From Ascochyta rabiei (Eukaryota; Ascomycota; Dothideomycetes; Pleosporales; Didymellaceae): a stretch of 64,000 bases of DNA. Shown one piece after another: positions 22,450 to 33,461 of the stretch. Every line of letters starts with the position of its first letter. Positions within the stretch are counted from its first letter, which is position 1. A program made the translations under genes and the position numbers. The notes beneath the pieces were generated by a model that had not been told where the DNA came from, searched no databases, and worked only from the letters and a program-made list of their open reading frames with translations. The stretch is from positions 558,001 to 622,000 of the forward strand of contig NC_082422.1 of the NCBI RefSeq assembly GCF_004011695.2. Direction: 5' to 3'.

Positions 22450-23277
22450 GTTAGCCCTGCACCTTTGTTTTCTACTGCAATCAGTTTGTTAATAGATGCC
22501 TTTAAACTTTTAAATACTGCTATCTTGCCTATAGTCTATAATACGCTTTACTATAGCATTGTCCTGCTCTCTATTATAGTAGTAGCTATAAAAGCAAAAC
22601 TGTTAGTTATTAAAACTAAGTTTGTAAAGCGCTATAAGCCTTCCTACCCCCTAACTTATACAAAAAAGGAAAAGGAATTAAGAAAATTAATAGAAATTGC
22701 GCTAGAAAGCTAAAGACTATATTAATACTCTTTAGCAATAGGTTTAGAAGTAACTCTTAAACAAAGATTACCTTATTAACAGCTTTAGAACAGAGTGCTT
22801 AAGCTAGATAACATGTTGCTATACAAACAGCTCCTATATATAATAACAGTTATAAATATGTTAGAAAAAGGTGTAATTGCATGCTACATCTCTTTTAGTG
22901 CATAACTAATCTCTCTTACAGCTTAATGTTCAAATAAGGCGATAAAAGTAGGTTTTACAGATACTAACTTTTATACGCTACCTACTTTAAGTAGTACCTT
23001 AATATTTTATAATTCTTAATTACTTTTTACTTAGTGCCTTATATTAGACCCTGTGCTGCTATCAGCATTGTAGGTGAACTATACTGCGTCTAATAGCTGT
23101 TCCTTACTACTCTTAAGTTCTTTACACAACTCTGTAAACATAGGTAGCTAGCTAAGCTTAGAGAGTTCCTATAGAAGCAATTTTAAGTTAGAAAATACTT
23201 AGGAGTACAGTTCTTTATATTTATTACTAGACATAAGCAGAGTAGTAATCATTCTGTTAGTAGATTATAAAACATAA
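22450..23277 (+). pseudogene. Decayed gene, function unknown
   Basis: One frame is coherent from about 22450 to a TAA at 23275-23277. It starts with hydrophobic sequence (LLIDAFKLLNTAILPIVYN, SIVLLSIIVVAIKAK), then a charged part (KKEKELRKLIEIALES) and a long Ser/Leu-rich tail (FTDTNFYTLPTLSSTLIFY). All internal stops are TAA/TAG in Gln-like positions. The first 82 codons are still open. I do not recognise the family. It converges on another decayed gene at 23325. Confidence 0.5.
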
Positions 23278-23324
23278 AGAATGTAATAAATAGGAGAAAT
23301 TGTTAAAAGACCTAAATCTTAGTC

Positions 23325-23860
23325 TTATTTTAATTCTGGTCTTTTTTTTTTATAAACATCTACATACTCTTTTCTTAGAGTGAGATGTGCTGTTACTAGG
23401 GCTAAAAATATCAGCACTATCCTGTCCTCTAAGGGATCTAGGGCTCTTAAACAAAGGTCCTTAAGTAATTTGTTCCTTATATCTAAGTCTTTCTTAGAGA
23501 TAAGAAAGCACATTGCGTATCTAAGTACAGATGTTTTTTTGCTGCTCTTCTAAGTTATTTAGCTTGTCCTAAAGACGTTGTATTTTAGCATTGTTCTCCT
23601 TAAGGTGGTGCTCTGCGTAATAGTTTAGTTCTAGTAGACAGGTAAGGGGCAGAGTCTTACTAGTGCTGTTCTGTGCTGTCTCTTTAATTTTATCTAAAGC
23701 AGGCTCTCTAAGTAGCTTAAACTTTCTTTTACTGTTTAAGTGATTGCTTATATCTGTAGTTTCTACAGACTCTAAAGCTTCACAAACAATTTTATTTAGA
23801 TATTCCTAAGATAGTTAATAACAATTGCTAATTATGCACTCTTTACATATACCTGATATA
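23325..23860 (-). pseudogene. Decayed gene with coiled-coil character, function unknown
   Basis: On the minus strand one frame reads SNHLNSKRKFKLLREPALD, then LNYYAEHHLKENNAKIQRL, NNLEEQQKN and KDLDIRNKLLKDLC before its stop, with TAG breaks at Gln-like codons. The Glu/Lys/Leu-rich pattern suggests a helical, possibly coiled-coil protein. No known domain recognised. It lies tail to tail with the gene at 22450-23277, with only about 50 bases between. Confidence 0.45.
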
Positions 23861-23869
23861 GTGTGTTGT

Positions 23870-25280
23870 CTGCAACTGTGTCTTAAGAACTCATCACGCC
23901 CTTAGCTTCTCGACAATGCCCTGGTTGTAACGCAGAAGAGGAACACTAGAAACTGGAGAAGATGCCCTTTAAGTATTATTAACTTTGACTAGGCTAGCGA
24001 GGTCCTTGCATGCGCTGCGCAACGATACCTCAAGTAGTTATAGGGGGTGATGGTACCTTACAACTAGTACAGTGTGGAACAAGTCATCTGCAGATTAGTT
24101 TTGCTGTTGCTGTTGTTGTTAGTGCAAATCGGACCAGATGATTGGGCTAAGAAAGGTTACTATTAGAGTCAGCGAAAGGCTACTGCTTGTACATATAATT
24201 GAGGTGAATTGCGTAGCACCTAAAGGACCTAGACAGACCTTAGTTAGTTTTAGCCTTTCTACTTAGTTAATTTAAGTCAATGCCATATCAGCTATTCTAG
24301 ATAGGAGTGATTTCATTTACTTTAAGCCTGGCTAGGCACAAAGAGCCTATGATTAACTTAAGTCGCTAAGCCTATATATTACGACAAACTCGCATGTTCT
24401 AGGCTCCTAACTGCAAGAGTTCTATAAGCAACCTGTCCTCTTCTATACAACAAAAGCTTCTAGAAACATTATTATTAAAATTAATAGTACTATTAAGTGT
24501 GCCTCTAACAAGATTCCATTTTTGTGGTAATCTAGTTCTGTTAAGGTGAGGTAGACCTACTGTGTACTCTTTGCACTGTTTAGACCTATGTCATGTAAAA
24601 ATATGCTCTAGGAAATCTTAGCGGCCACTTACGCCCATATCTGACAGAAAACCTACAGTCTAGACAAAAAAGAGTCCACACTAAGGGCATTAAATAATTT
24701 AGAGCTTATGTCATTGCAAACCTCTAGGCGGCTTTCTGTCTGCGTGCACATGCCCTTACTGTCTCTGTCTGTGCAAATGGTGTACTACAGTACGTCAGAA
24801 TTTCTTCAATAAAGAGGCAGCTAACTGACTAAAATATTTGCTGGAGAACTAGTGCAGGCCGCGATGCAAATTAAGACCTTAAGAACCAGCAAGGACTTCA
24901 TTGCTAGATATAATAAGAAACCAGAAACTAATTTAAATATCTGTTAATCTTTATGTATGCATGCCTAGACCATTTAAAATAGCCTGCCGCAACTTAAACA
25001 AGAGGTATAGCCCTGAAAGTGCGCACTAATCACACAACACTGATAGATAGGAGATATTTGAGCGTTCAACAGCTAGGCTTGGATGCTATAGATGACTCTA
25101 GAGCAGGTGCCGCAGAGTGAAGCTTAAAGACGGTAGGTCGCCTGTCAGCGCCAGTTAATTGAGGATGTTGCTCTAGACGAGCGTTCGTTCTGTATAGAAT
25201 CCTTATTTCGTTATCTTAACATTCTAAAAAAAGCTTTCTGTTCTAAAGAAAGCGGCTCCTAAGCATCCTATATATGTGCT
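23870..25280. other. No recognisable gene
   Basis: Mixed composition with several GC-containing islands, for example around 23880-24000 and 25030-25180. No reading frame longer than a few tens of codons makes sense on either strand. GCGGCC...GGCGGC stretches near 24620 and 24728 hint at an old inverted sequence but do not align well. Confidence 0.3.
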
Positions 25281-25289
25281 TTACCTATC

Positions 25290-26480
25290 TATACCTTAAA
25301 ATTAATATAAATCTGCTAATTTCTTCTTATCTATTTAACAGTCTCTACTATGTCCTAGAAATAGACATGCTTATCCTCTAACCTATAGCAAATAAAAATC
25401 CTTGTTGCCTTATTAGGACATCCTAGGCTGCTTAGCAGCCAATCCTTTACAGTCTTTACTTTCTAAATCTTAGGAAAATTATAAGCTATTAAAAATATAG
25501 GGCTATTATACATGCCCTCTAGAGGCTTAGACCTTAATTAAGGTAACATATACAGCATTATCTTAAGGGTTTCTAGTATTTTAAGGCTATCTTTAGACGC
25601 ACGCTTGTAGCTAATAGGTGTATTAGCATAGTCTCTAGGGTCTTAACAATAGTCTCCTAGGAGTAGAGCTTATAGGACTAACTTCTGTACCTAAAAACAA
25701 GACATAGTTATCTATGCTAACATTGCTATACTGCTACTAAAGCTTACGCTAAATAAGGATACTAAATTCTAGTTAATTAACTATACTTAATTAACGCTTT
25801 AGAATTTAACGTGTAGTGTATTAACTAGCTATGTTATAGCTTGTTATAGATATTCTATAATTATAGTCCTATTAGATTTAGGGAGTAAAGGTAGTTTAAT
25901 GTCACAGACAAATGCGTTACTAAGCTGCTCTGCTTGCTGAAGGTTGGCTAGGTAAAGCTAGGTACAGCCTAGCCTACAACCTGTACCCTAGGTGTAATTA
26001 GTTACTATCTGGCTAGTTTAATGGGTAATATATACGCCTCTGCCTCTAGGGAAGCGTAATATTAGTTTTAATATTACAGGCATGCTTTAATTAAATAGAG
26101 CAGACAGTACAGCTAACTTCACCTTAAGTTCTTAGTGTAATAGTCGGCTTATTTCTTCAGCCGCAATATTGTGAGCATTATAAGGACACTTGCTTTTATC
26201 TGGCAAGAGGCGATAGTATGTGAAATCTATAAGCTTAAAGTGCTGTAGCAGCTTATCAGCCTCTTCTCTGTAGTGCTCGCATGCTGTTCGAGCTAACTGC
26301 TTAAGATCTGCCAGATTCAATAGGGTTTTAAGTATCTCTTGTTGAGCAGCTACGCGTTTTGCGTTGATTTAGTGCTGCAACTGGATTGTACTAATAGGAC
26401 TGTCATTAAATTAGTAAGGTGCTGGAAGGGCACTCAGGGCAGGGCTACCTGGAAAGTAGGGAGGTGTAGTGAGCTGCGAG
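25290..26480 (-). pseudogene. Decayed gene, function unknown
   Basis: The minus strand holds an open 62-codon stretch at 26320-26132 (ADLKQLARTACEHYREEAD, LLQHFKLIDFTYYRLLPDK, NIAAEEISRLLH). The same frame continues downstream through TAG/TAA-broken segments (YANTPISYKRASKDSLKIL, ETLKIMLYMLP, PLEGMYNSPIFLIAYNFPK, VKDWLLSSLGCPNKATRIF) to about 25290. The stops fit former Gln codons. No family recognised. The open reading frame at 26861-26511 upstream may be another exon of the same gene. Confidence 0.45.
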
Positions 26481-26510
26481 CTTCTTGCTTTTGTTGCTGT
26501 TAAGTGCGCT

Positions 26511-26861
26511 CTATGTGAGGGTCTCTAACCCCTTAAAGTCCGTAACAAAAGCGCCCCCGACTATTCGCTTGTCCACCATAACCCCACACACAAGAACCCA
26601 AGGCTTCTGTTTTAGGTTTTTAGGGCTGATAGGGGGGCAGGATACCTGTACGCAAGAAAGTCTTAAAATACTAGGGAGGAACCCTAGAAAGGCTGTCTGT
26701 GTATCCGACTTTGCGCTCTGTACTATCCTAAGGTTGCAAGCTAGTTTCTGTCCTTTTATAAGAATGTCCTTAAACAGCACAAAACTCTCTAGTACAACGT
26801 ACTCCTCTATCTCCTTCTTATTCTTAGTGTTTTGTAAAGTTAGTGCCTTTGTTAACAGCAT
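26511..26861 (-). pseudogene. Open fragment (116 codons), possibly a 5' exon of the decayed gene downstream
   Basis: Reads NTKNKKEIEEYVVLESFVL, FKDILIKGQKLACNLRIVQ, SDTQTAFLGFLPSILRL and PPISPKNLKQKPWVLVCGV, with protein-like composition and no stop over 351 bases despite the AT-rich surroundings. I do not know the family. It is in a different frame from 25290-26480, so an intron or a frameshift would be needed to join them. Confidence 0.4.
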
Positions 26862-26879
26862 TTTAGTTTAGGGATAGGT

Positions 26880-28270
26880 TGTTAACCTTAAGTGTTAGAT
26901 TTTATTTAAGCGAAAGCTTAGCTTTTGTTCTTTTATGTGTATAGCCTAATTAATAGCTTATATATGCGCTTCTCTAGCGTATAGGTTAAATTTGCGCGTG
27001 TATTGTATATGCATGCATTAAATAGATAAAGCACGTTAGGGGACATTAGTACAGAGGGCATTAAGCTTTATTATTATAAGAAACAATTGTTAATCTTCCT
27101 ACTTCCTAGCCTAGCAAGTAGGAAGGGGGCGTTTAGCAATTACAGCGCACACAGCTCTAAGCAACGCTTGCATAAAGACTTTTTGCGCACTTGGAACATG
27201 TGCATGTTGCTGCTGCCTGTTTATAGGAGCGCAGCTCCTTTTATACAAGGAACTAACTAGTTAACCACTTACTGCATAACAACATTTAGTAGATTTACCT
27301 AGTAAGTTAGGAGACCCCTTAATCTAATCTGAATTAATGTTGCTACAGAGCAAGCTGCAATGCAGGAAGTCTATAGTGCGTGATGCTAGGATAGGGTTTA
27401 ACTGCAATCAGACGCATGCCAAACCCGCAGTCAGACCTAGGACATAGCTGGCTTCCCTTAGCTATTGCCGTAAGGCATGGTTCCTACTTAGACATTTTAA
27501 GTAAGAAAATAGAGCGCATCAATTTTCTAGTCCTAAATGCTATCCTAAATCTCATCTATCTGAATCACCTTATTACTCCCCTTTCCCTCTTTATCTTGTA
27601 CTACGAAGTCGCCTCCACGCATTCCACCTAGTTTTTTCTAGGCGCCCAACCTTAACTTCACCCGCTTTCCTATCAAGCTAATTAAGAAAACCTGCTATTT
27701 TATGTTGTTAGTATCGAGGTAACTATGTATCCTTGCAGCCTATGCTGAAATGTTCTGCAGAAGAGCCTCCTCTTTAGCAACGCTTTAACCGTTATAACCG
27801 TCGATACGGCCAGTCAACCACTTAATAAGAGTCTAGATTGTTATAGATTCTGTAGGTAGTTGTATATTGCTCAACAATAGGAACTTGGGACATACCACAA
27901 CCGCCATCCTACCCTAATTAACCTCAGTAGGAAAGGAGCGAAGTGGAACTAGGCTCCTCAGCGTTAGTTTTGGTGTACATCTCTGAGTTTTCTAGGTGCT
28001 TACTCCTGCGTGAAACCCTAGGAGGCTGTGGGGCCAGCGCATTGTCCAGGCGAATGTGAGATCCCGTAGTTGTCCTCCTAATCTCCAGTCAAAATCGTTG
28101 TGAACAGAAGGATGGCTCAGATGGAGTGATCTACGTTTTTAGAGGCCACATTAAATAGTCAATTAGCTTGTGATAAAACTCGCTTAGTAGAACTTGATTT
28201 TAAAGATTAAGGCGCACGCGTAGCGAAACTGCGTATCATCAGCATTACTTACTATGTGTCTTACAATTCC
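26880..28270. other. No clear gene
   Basis: AT-rich DNA. A 71-codon ATG frame at 27416-27631 is the longest open run on the plus strand but has no recognisable features and I do not call it. From about 28160 the tail of the minus-strand gene at 28277-29169 may extend in here past further TAA/TAG codons. Confidence 0.3.
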
Positions 28271-28276
28271 ATATTC

Positions 28277-29169
28277 TTACTCCTTAGCAATTTCCCGTAG
28301 AATGGTATCCTTTGGCAGACTGATTATCTGTGTAGTTATCGCAATTTTGTGAGACGTAGGGTAACCAACTAGAGCTATGCCTGCTAAGACGAGATTATCG
28401 GCCTTGACCAGCGACAAGACAAATAGTGCGGGATCGATAAGCTCTCTTTTGATTGGCGGGGAATTAAACAAGACCAAGGATCTCCCTCTAAAGATTCTCC
28501 AAAAGGATACTTGGGTAAGTATCGTCACTCCATAGACTGCACCCGCGTTAATGGAAGACTGTTAGTGTGCAACAAGCGTTGTCGAGTGCGTAGAAAGATT
28601 ATCTGGTATCCCTATTGTAAAGTTCTTGTACAGAAATCCTACGACCCCTGTAGGCTCATTAAGCCTGTTTGTTTCTGTTTTGGTATCTTGAAATGCTGAT
28701 ATGGGCTTGATAATAGGCGTATTAATTTCCTCCATTTCAGAATGACCACCATCACTGTTGCTGTTGAACTTGCGTTTCTTATTCTGTGCCGCCAGATGGT
28801 TGCCTCTGGTGGGTTGTCTATTTGATGTAGCTCGATCGCTGGTCGTGTAGATGGGAGTGTGCCAATTTTGGACGTGGGGGTACGCGTATTGAGGACATGC
28901 ATTTTGAGGAAGTGGTACCTGTAGAATAGGATTTGCATGTTGAGGAGAGTATCCGTGTGGAATAGGGTGTCTGGAGAGGTTCACATCGTTTGCAGGGGCA
29001 GCGGATGTGCTCAAGGTCATATCGAACACGTTACTGGAACCTGAGACGTTATTATGGAGGAGCAAGGTTACATGGAACAGACCTTACTTGTGTTGCCGCC
29101 TTCACAGATGGTAGACACGTCTGAACGTTGATACGGAGTATGATTTGCTGGTGAGGTAAGAAAGGCCAT
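28277..29169 (-). pseudogene. Two-exon gene of unknown function with one nonsense codon
   Basis: Exon 1 is 29169-29088 (MAFLTSPANHTPYQRSDVS). A clean 47-bp intron follows at 29087-29041 (GTAAGG...CTCAG). Exon 2 runs in frame from 29040. It encodes a Pro/Asn/His-rich region (HPIPHGYSPQHANPILQVP), a basic NKKRKFNSNSDGG patch that could be a nuclear localisation signal, then a region around GVVGFLYKNFTIGIP. A TAA at 28564-28562 interrupts it. The same frame then continues open for 94 codons (AGAVYGVTILTQVSFWRIF, GRSLVLFNSPPIKRELID) to TAA at 28277. The stop fits CAA to TAA. I do not recognise the family. Confidence 0.55.
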
Positions 29170-29633
29170 TGTGAGTCTTCTGGGGGGCTACGAGTAACGA
29201 TGTCAGCATTTTCGCAGAAAGTTGGCAACACGGATGTTATGACTGGAACCTACAAATATAAGGGTAGAGATGTGCGTGCTTGGCTATCTGTCATTGTTAC
29301 TAGGCTTGATACGTTGCGCGTATGAGCCAATGCTGTAACGAATCAGGAAAGCCAAGAACTCCTGTCGTAGCCTATCAGCATCTAAGGTCTGTTCGACTTG
29401 TGTGGCCGCATCAAGTTCCCGGAGCAAATTGATGGCCGTGTCCTACAAGTCAGACATTATGAAGCACATGATATGCATTACGTTGTAATCTGGTTAATGA
29501 GTTCTTAATTGTACATAAAGAGGTAAGAGATATTGATTATAATGCTGGAGCTTAGTATAGCGTGAAAGAAATGATAAAGTCTCATTAAAGATAGAAAGCA
29601 AATTTTAAGACTAAAGAGATTTCACAGCATCCC

Positions 29634-30545
29634 CTAGCATGCAACCTTACATTTACTGCTTACAGCACTAAATCCATCTTTGCAAGAGGTAAGACTTATT
29701 ACTTGCGTACTCTCTCCTATGCTTTTATCCTGTAAGAATTCGACCTTGTTGTGTGAGTTTAGTTGGGGATCATTCGCTTTGGTTAAAGCTACTGAAACGA
29801 CTGTGACCGCGTAAAGTAAGCTTTGCACAGCGCAAAAGATCTAGATGTGTTAGTAAGTGTCATGAGAGACTATAATAACTTACAAGAAATACAATCTTCG
29901 GCGGGTACCACAAAGACAGCGGAATTGCACCAACTAGTGCACTTATAAGTAGTGGTGCGACAAGAAGACCACAAACCCGCCACTTCCGTAGATGTTGACT
30001 TCTTCTTCCTCCAACTGAACAAATCTATAAGACCTATAATATTAAGACGGTGTAGTAAAAGCTCCAGCCGACATGCAAAATAGGGACCAGGGCGAATTTT
30101 ACCTAATGAGGGGTTGAACCAGGCACCACATCCCATATGCACAGCCCTGCTGCAACGCACTGGAGGCAAACAGTGGAAGTGAGACCTAGTACTCCGTAGG
30201 GTAGCGACGATTCACCCGGTTGGAACAGAAGTATCCGAAGATGATAAATCTGGAGATTATTAGCAAACGGTTGCCACAGTTGGTGACACTGACCTTCAGG
30301 ACCGCCGCCTGCATCCATACCAGTTGAAATGTCAACACTAATACAGCTTTGACTTTGGTTGCTAATGCTACTACCGTACAGATGACGCAGCATAGCCAGA
30401 GGACAAAGTTTATTACAATGTACTGGCGGTGTAGGAGATGTAGAATGTTCTGGCAGCAGCTATTGATGTAGCGTATGTATACTTCGGCGAGTAGGAATAG
30501 AGAACTAAAGCCAATAGGAAGCGAGGCTATTACGGAGAAGTACAT
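29634..30545 (-). pseudogene. Multi-pass membrane protein, three exons, with nonsense codons
   Basis: ATG at 30545. Exons are 30545-30294, 30249-29884 and 29840-29634. The introns are 44 bp (GTCAGT...CCAG, GCTAAT branch) and 43 bp (GTAAGT...TAG, TACTAAC branch). Every exon junction is phase 0, giving about 274 codons. Hydrophobic segments include VIASLPIGFSSLFLLAEVYI, YIVINFVLWLCCVICTVVA, YGVLGLTSTVCLQCVAAGL, VPILHVGWSFYYTVLIL, CGLLVAPLLISALVGAIPL and SLLYAVTVVSVAL, so six or seven membrane passes are likely. Three TAGs break exon 2, at positions that fit Gln or Trp. The layout resembles small fungal seven-helix proteins, but I cannot assign a family. The transporter or receptor role is unknown. 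Confidence 0.55.
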
Positions 30546-30744
30546 GTTAAAAAGTAACCAGTAAAGGACAAAGGGGCGGTGAATTAATGGATTTAATGTA
30601 ACCTTTTAGCCTTGTAGGCTGTGACCTTGATATAACACGGACAGTTCGGCCTTTCAGTCTCAGCGAACGCACGATGCCTAGGCGCTCTGGTCTCCTCCGC
30701 CCTAAACCAGGTAAATGGCAATCGCGAACGCGGATACGGCCCCT

Positions 30745-30972
30745 TCACGCCAATGATCCACCAGCTAAGGCGCCATTGTAAACAATCATCGAATGTTGAA
30801 GAGATGAAAAGCCGGCAATTCGCCTGAGGATTAACCCCTCCCCAGCAGAAGAAGCGCAATGAATCACAGTGCGATAATGACTGCAGCCCAAGCCTCCAGA
30901 TACAACGTTGTGAACACTTATGGAAGCGATTAGTGCATTTATATAAATTAAGTGCAGTGTAAGTAGGAGCAT
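30745..30972 (-). CDS. Possible small secreted protein (75 residues)
   Basis: From ATG at 30972: MLLLTLHLIYINALIASIS would serve as a signal peptide, followed by HNVVSGGLGCSHYRTVIHC and a Gly/Ala-rich end to a TGA at 30745. An overlapping frame on the same strand (30859-30593) has more cysteines (CFFCWGG, ANCRLFISSTFDDCLQW), so the real protein could switch frame through an unseen intron or a frameshift. Effector-like small proteins look like this, but evidence is thin. Confidence 0.3.
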   Translation of the reverse strand: MLLLTLHLIYINALIASISVHNVVSGGLGCSHYRTVIHCASSAGEGLILRRIAGFSSLQHSMIVYNGALAGGSLA

Positions 30973-30984
30973 TATATTGAACAC

Positions 30985-31590
30985 TGCATATATAGGATGC
31001 TACGTAAGCTTGTTACATAACATAGGAGCGACAGCAACAGCATGTATTATCTTACGCTCTAAGAATAGTATTTAGATAAATACGCGCGTTCCAAAACTCT
31101 ATTCTAAAATGACAATGACACAGGGTCAATCCAGTCCTTTCGCACGTCTGAAAACACGCTATTCCCGCACTGCGCATCTGTTGAAGATTTGGCCCTTATG
31201 TTAAAAGCCATCTATAGATTAGGTACAGTGGTTAGTACTGCAGAAGAGGTGCTTGTTAATCTGAACAACGATTGCATGCCCTGCCACTTTAACTTTTCTT
31301 CCTACCTAATACACCTGAGATACAATTCTCTGCACCTCTAACAATAGAATTGGGCCCTACACTTAGGTCTCATACTGTTAGAGCGGTCGCAGGCTCCTCC
31401 CAGCCGCTGGCTTTCTGGTTGCCCTGTTAAAGGTAATTTGGCAGACTCTATATCAGAGAAGTGGCCGCCACCTTAGATTTCTCCGATTAGGGGTTGATGA
31501 TCGCCTCTCCTAGAGTCTTAAGTTGCAGCAGCTCTAGCTTTGTTTGATTTTGTTTGCCTGTTGTTTCTTTATACCATGTTAGCTCTACAA
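30985..31590. other. No recognisable gene
   Basis: Upstream region of the small minus-strand frame, then AT-rich sequence with no coherent coding run. Confidence 0.3.
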
Positions 31591-31599
31591 TAGTCCTGT

Positions 31600-32811
31600 T
31601 AGGTGTACTAACTTATACCAAAAGCATTAGTAAAGATACTAACACGCAACCTGATTTTCTTTGTTACCATTATTCCACTATTTGCCCTTTTTGTAGAAAT
31701 TTTTTGTCTTTGCAGAGGCCTTATTAACCATCTCTAAGGTTGCTTTGTGTTTAACTTCCACTAAAAGATCTTTCTAAGATAGATTGTTGAGGGTTTGACA
31801 TGTAGAGTCTTGCACTTTGTAGGCTTCCGCCTATAGCCACATTCTACGTTAGTAAATAACTGCTGAACGGTGATACAGTCGCTTACAAGGAGTAGACCAT
31901 GTGTTTAGTTGTCCAGCTTAAGGTAAGCCATCATCTTTGCTTTGGTTGTGGTTAGAGGAAGCAGGAGAAGGTTTCCTATTTTGGTTGTTAGTCTATAAAT
32001 AATGTCTTTTTAGTTAGGTATAATAGAGTCTAACAAGAATGTTAGTTGTATAGAAGCAGACCTAGAGCTAGGTTTGTGAGTTTGTGCAGTGTGTGCGCGC
32101 TTTAGCTTAAAAGCTTTAGCCGCATAACCATCCTGCTCACTATCATTTTGTCGCTGACGTCGCATTATCGCCCCAAGGCTCTCTTCTCTTGCTTCTGTTG
32201 TAGTTGTTAACGTTGATGGCGAACAAATGGTTGATGTAGTGCTGGATGAGCGATCTGAGGTGTTCTGGAAGGGTCAATTATAAGGCTACCGATGGACATA
32301 TTGGTGGCACGTACTTAACCATCATTATGAACAAGATTGGCGTTCCGTCTTAGCCAGAGCCTACATTAATTATTAAGAGTTTCAGAACATATTTTGCCTC
32401 TGCATACCTTTTTAAGAGCAATTTCAGGCTATTATCTACGCTTAAAGGGAGGAACTTTATGCGTTAGTATAACTGCCTATATTAGCCCAGGGACGTTACA
32501 CACACGCCTGCCACAATACAACTATATTTCTCTACTAGAGATAAGGGAAGGAATGCAGAGTAATTAAAGTTGTCTCTTAGGACAGGGCAAAAGTTAATGT
32601 GTACACAGGGCTGGCCTTTAGTAGTCTATGCTGCAGTGTTTACTATTATGTCTCTTTCTACTCTAGATATAGCGCCTATGTTAATAGCCTAGACCTGCAG
32701 TTTTATAAGCTAGGTTAAGTCTTTAACTAAGAAATGCTCTAGCACAATAATTGTATATCTGTTGCACTTTAAGTATTTATAAAACGCTACAACAGCGTTT
32801 ACAGCCTGTCT
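31600..32811 (-). pseudogene. Decayed gene, function unknown
   Basis: From 32811 down to a TGA at 32145-32143 one minus-strand frame is coherent with few stops: AVNAVVAFYKYLKCNRYTI, EHFLVKDLT, INIGAISRVERDIIVNTAA, GQPCVHINFCPVLRDNFNY, SLKLLLKRYAEAKYVLKLL and LPEHLRSLIQHYINHLFAI. The breaks are TAG/TAA at Gln-like codons. Below 32145 protein-like sequence goes on in another frame (KLKRAHTAQTHKPSSRSAS) to about 31600, so an intron or frameshift may lie near 32150. No family recognised. Confidence 0.45.
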
Positions 32812-33461
32812 TTAGAATTAGCAGTAACAACAATAGGGCTTAGTTACATACAGTTGCGTTAGTAGTAGCTCTAGCTATCTAAAAGTAAATGTTGTGTAGG
32901 AAGGGAACTAGTGAAAGACGCAGAAGCGGTAAGACAAAACTTAAAGGACTTCTTAGCCTTGTGTTAAGCATGATATAACGTGAACAGTGGCTGGCCTAAG
33001 CTAAGCAGCAAAAGCACGTACAACTTGAAAAGGACACGCCTGTTGGGATGGCTAGTCTCTTGCAAATGACCTTGTCCACGCACAACTCTGCAACCACTGT
33101 AGTAGTCTAGGATTACAGCATTTATGCGAGTTTTGCAATCATTGTCAGAACGCCCACTACTGTACTTGGTTGTTCCCTATCTACGCAACTCTACATAACA
33201 TTGTTTAGAAAGATTAGATAAATATAGTGTTAAGCGATCTAATAGGAAATGCAATTTAGCTGCCTGTAGCTTGCTTAACAAAACCACTTTAGGACGTTTA
33301 AACTAGGGATAACTGGTTTGTGCCTTAGCACATAAGGATTAGTGCTAAAAGTAGTTTAGAGCAAAACTCTAGGTCTTAGAGCTGTGCTCTAAGCTATTTA
33401 GAGACGCCCTTTTGCAACAGCACTAGCGAACCTCAACATCCCCCTTTCGCGAGGAGTAAAA

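Noticed and set aside
26485..26871. 128-codon plus-strand frame
   Set aside because: Opposite strand of 26511-26861, which has the better protein-like composition; neither is certain.
27416..27631. 71-codon ATG frame on the plus strand
   Set aside because: No recognisable motif, no splice evidence and no coding-like continuation; could be chance in AT-rich DNA.
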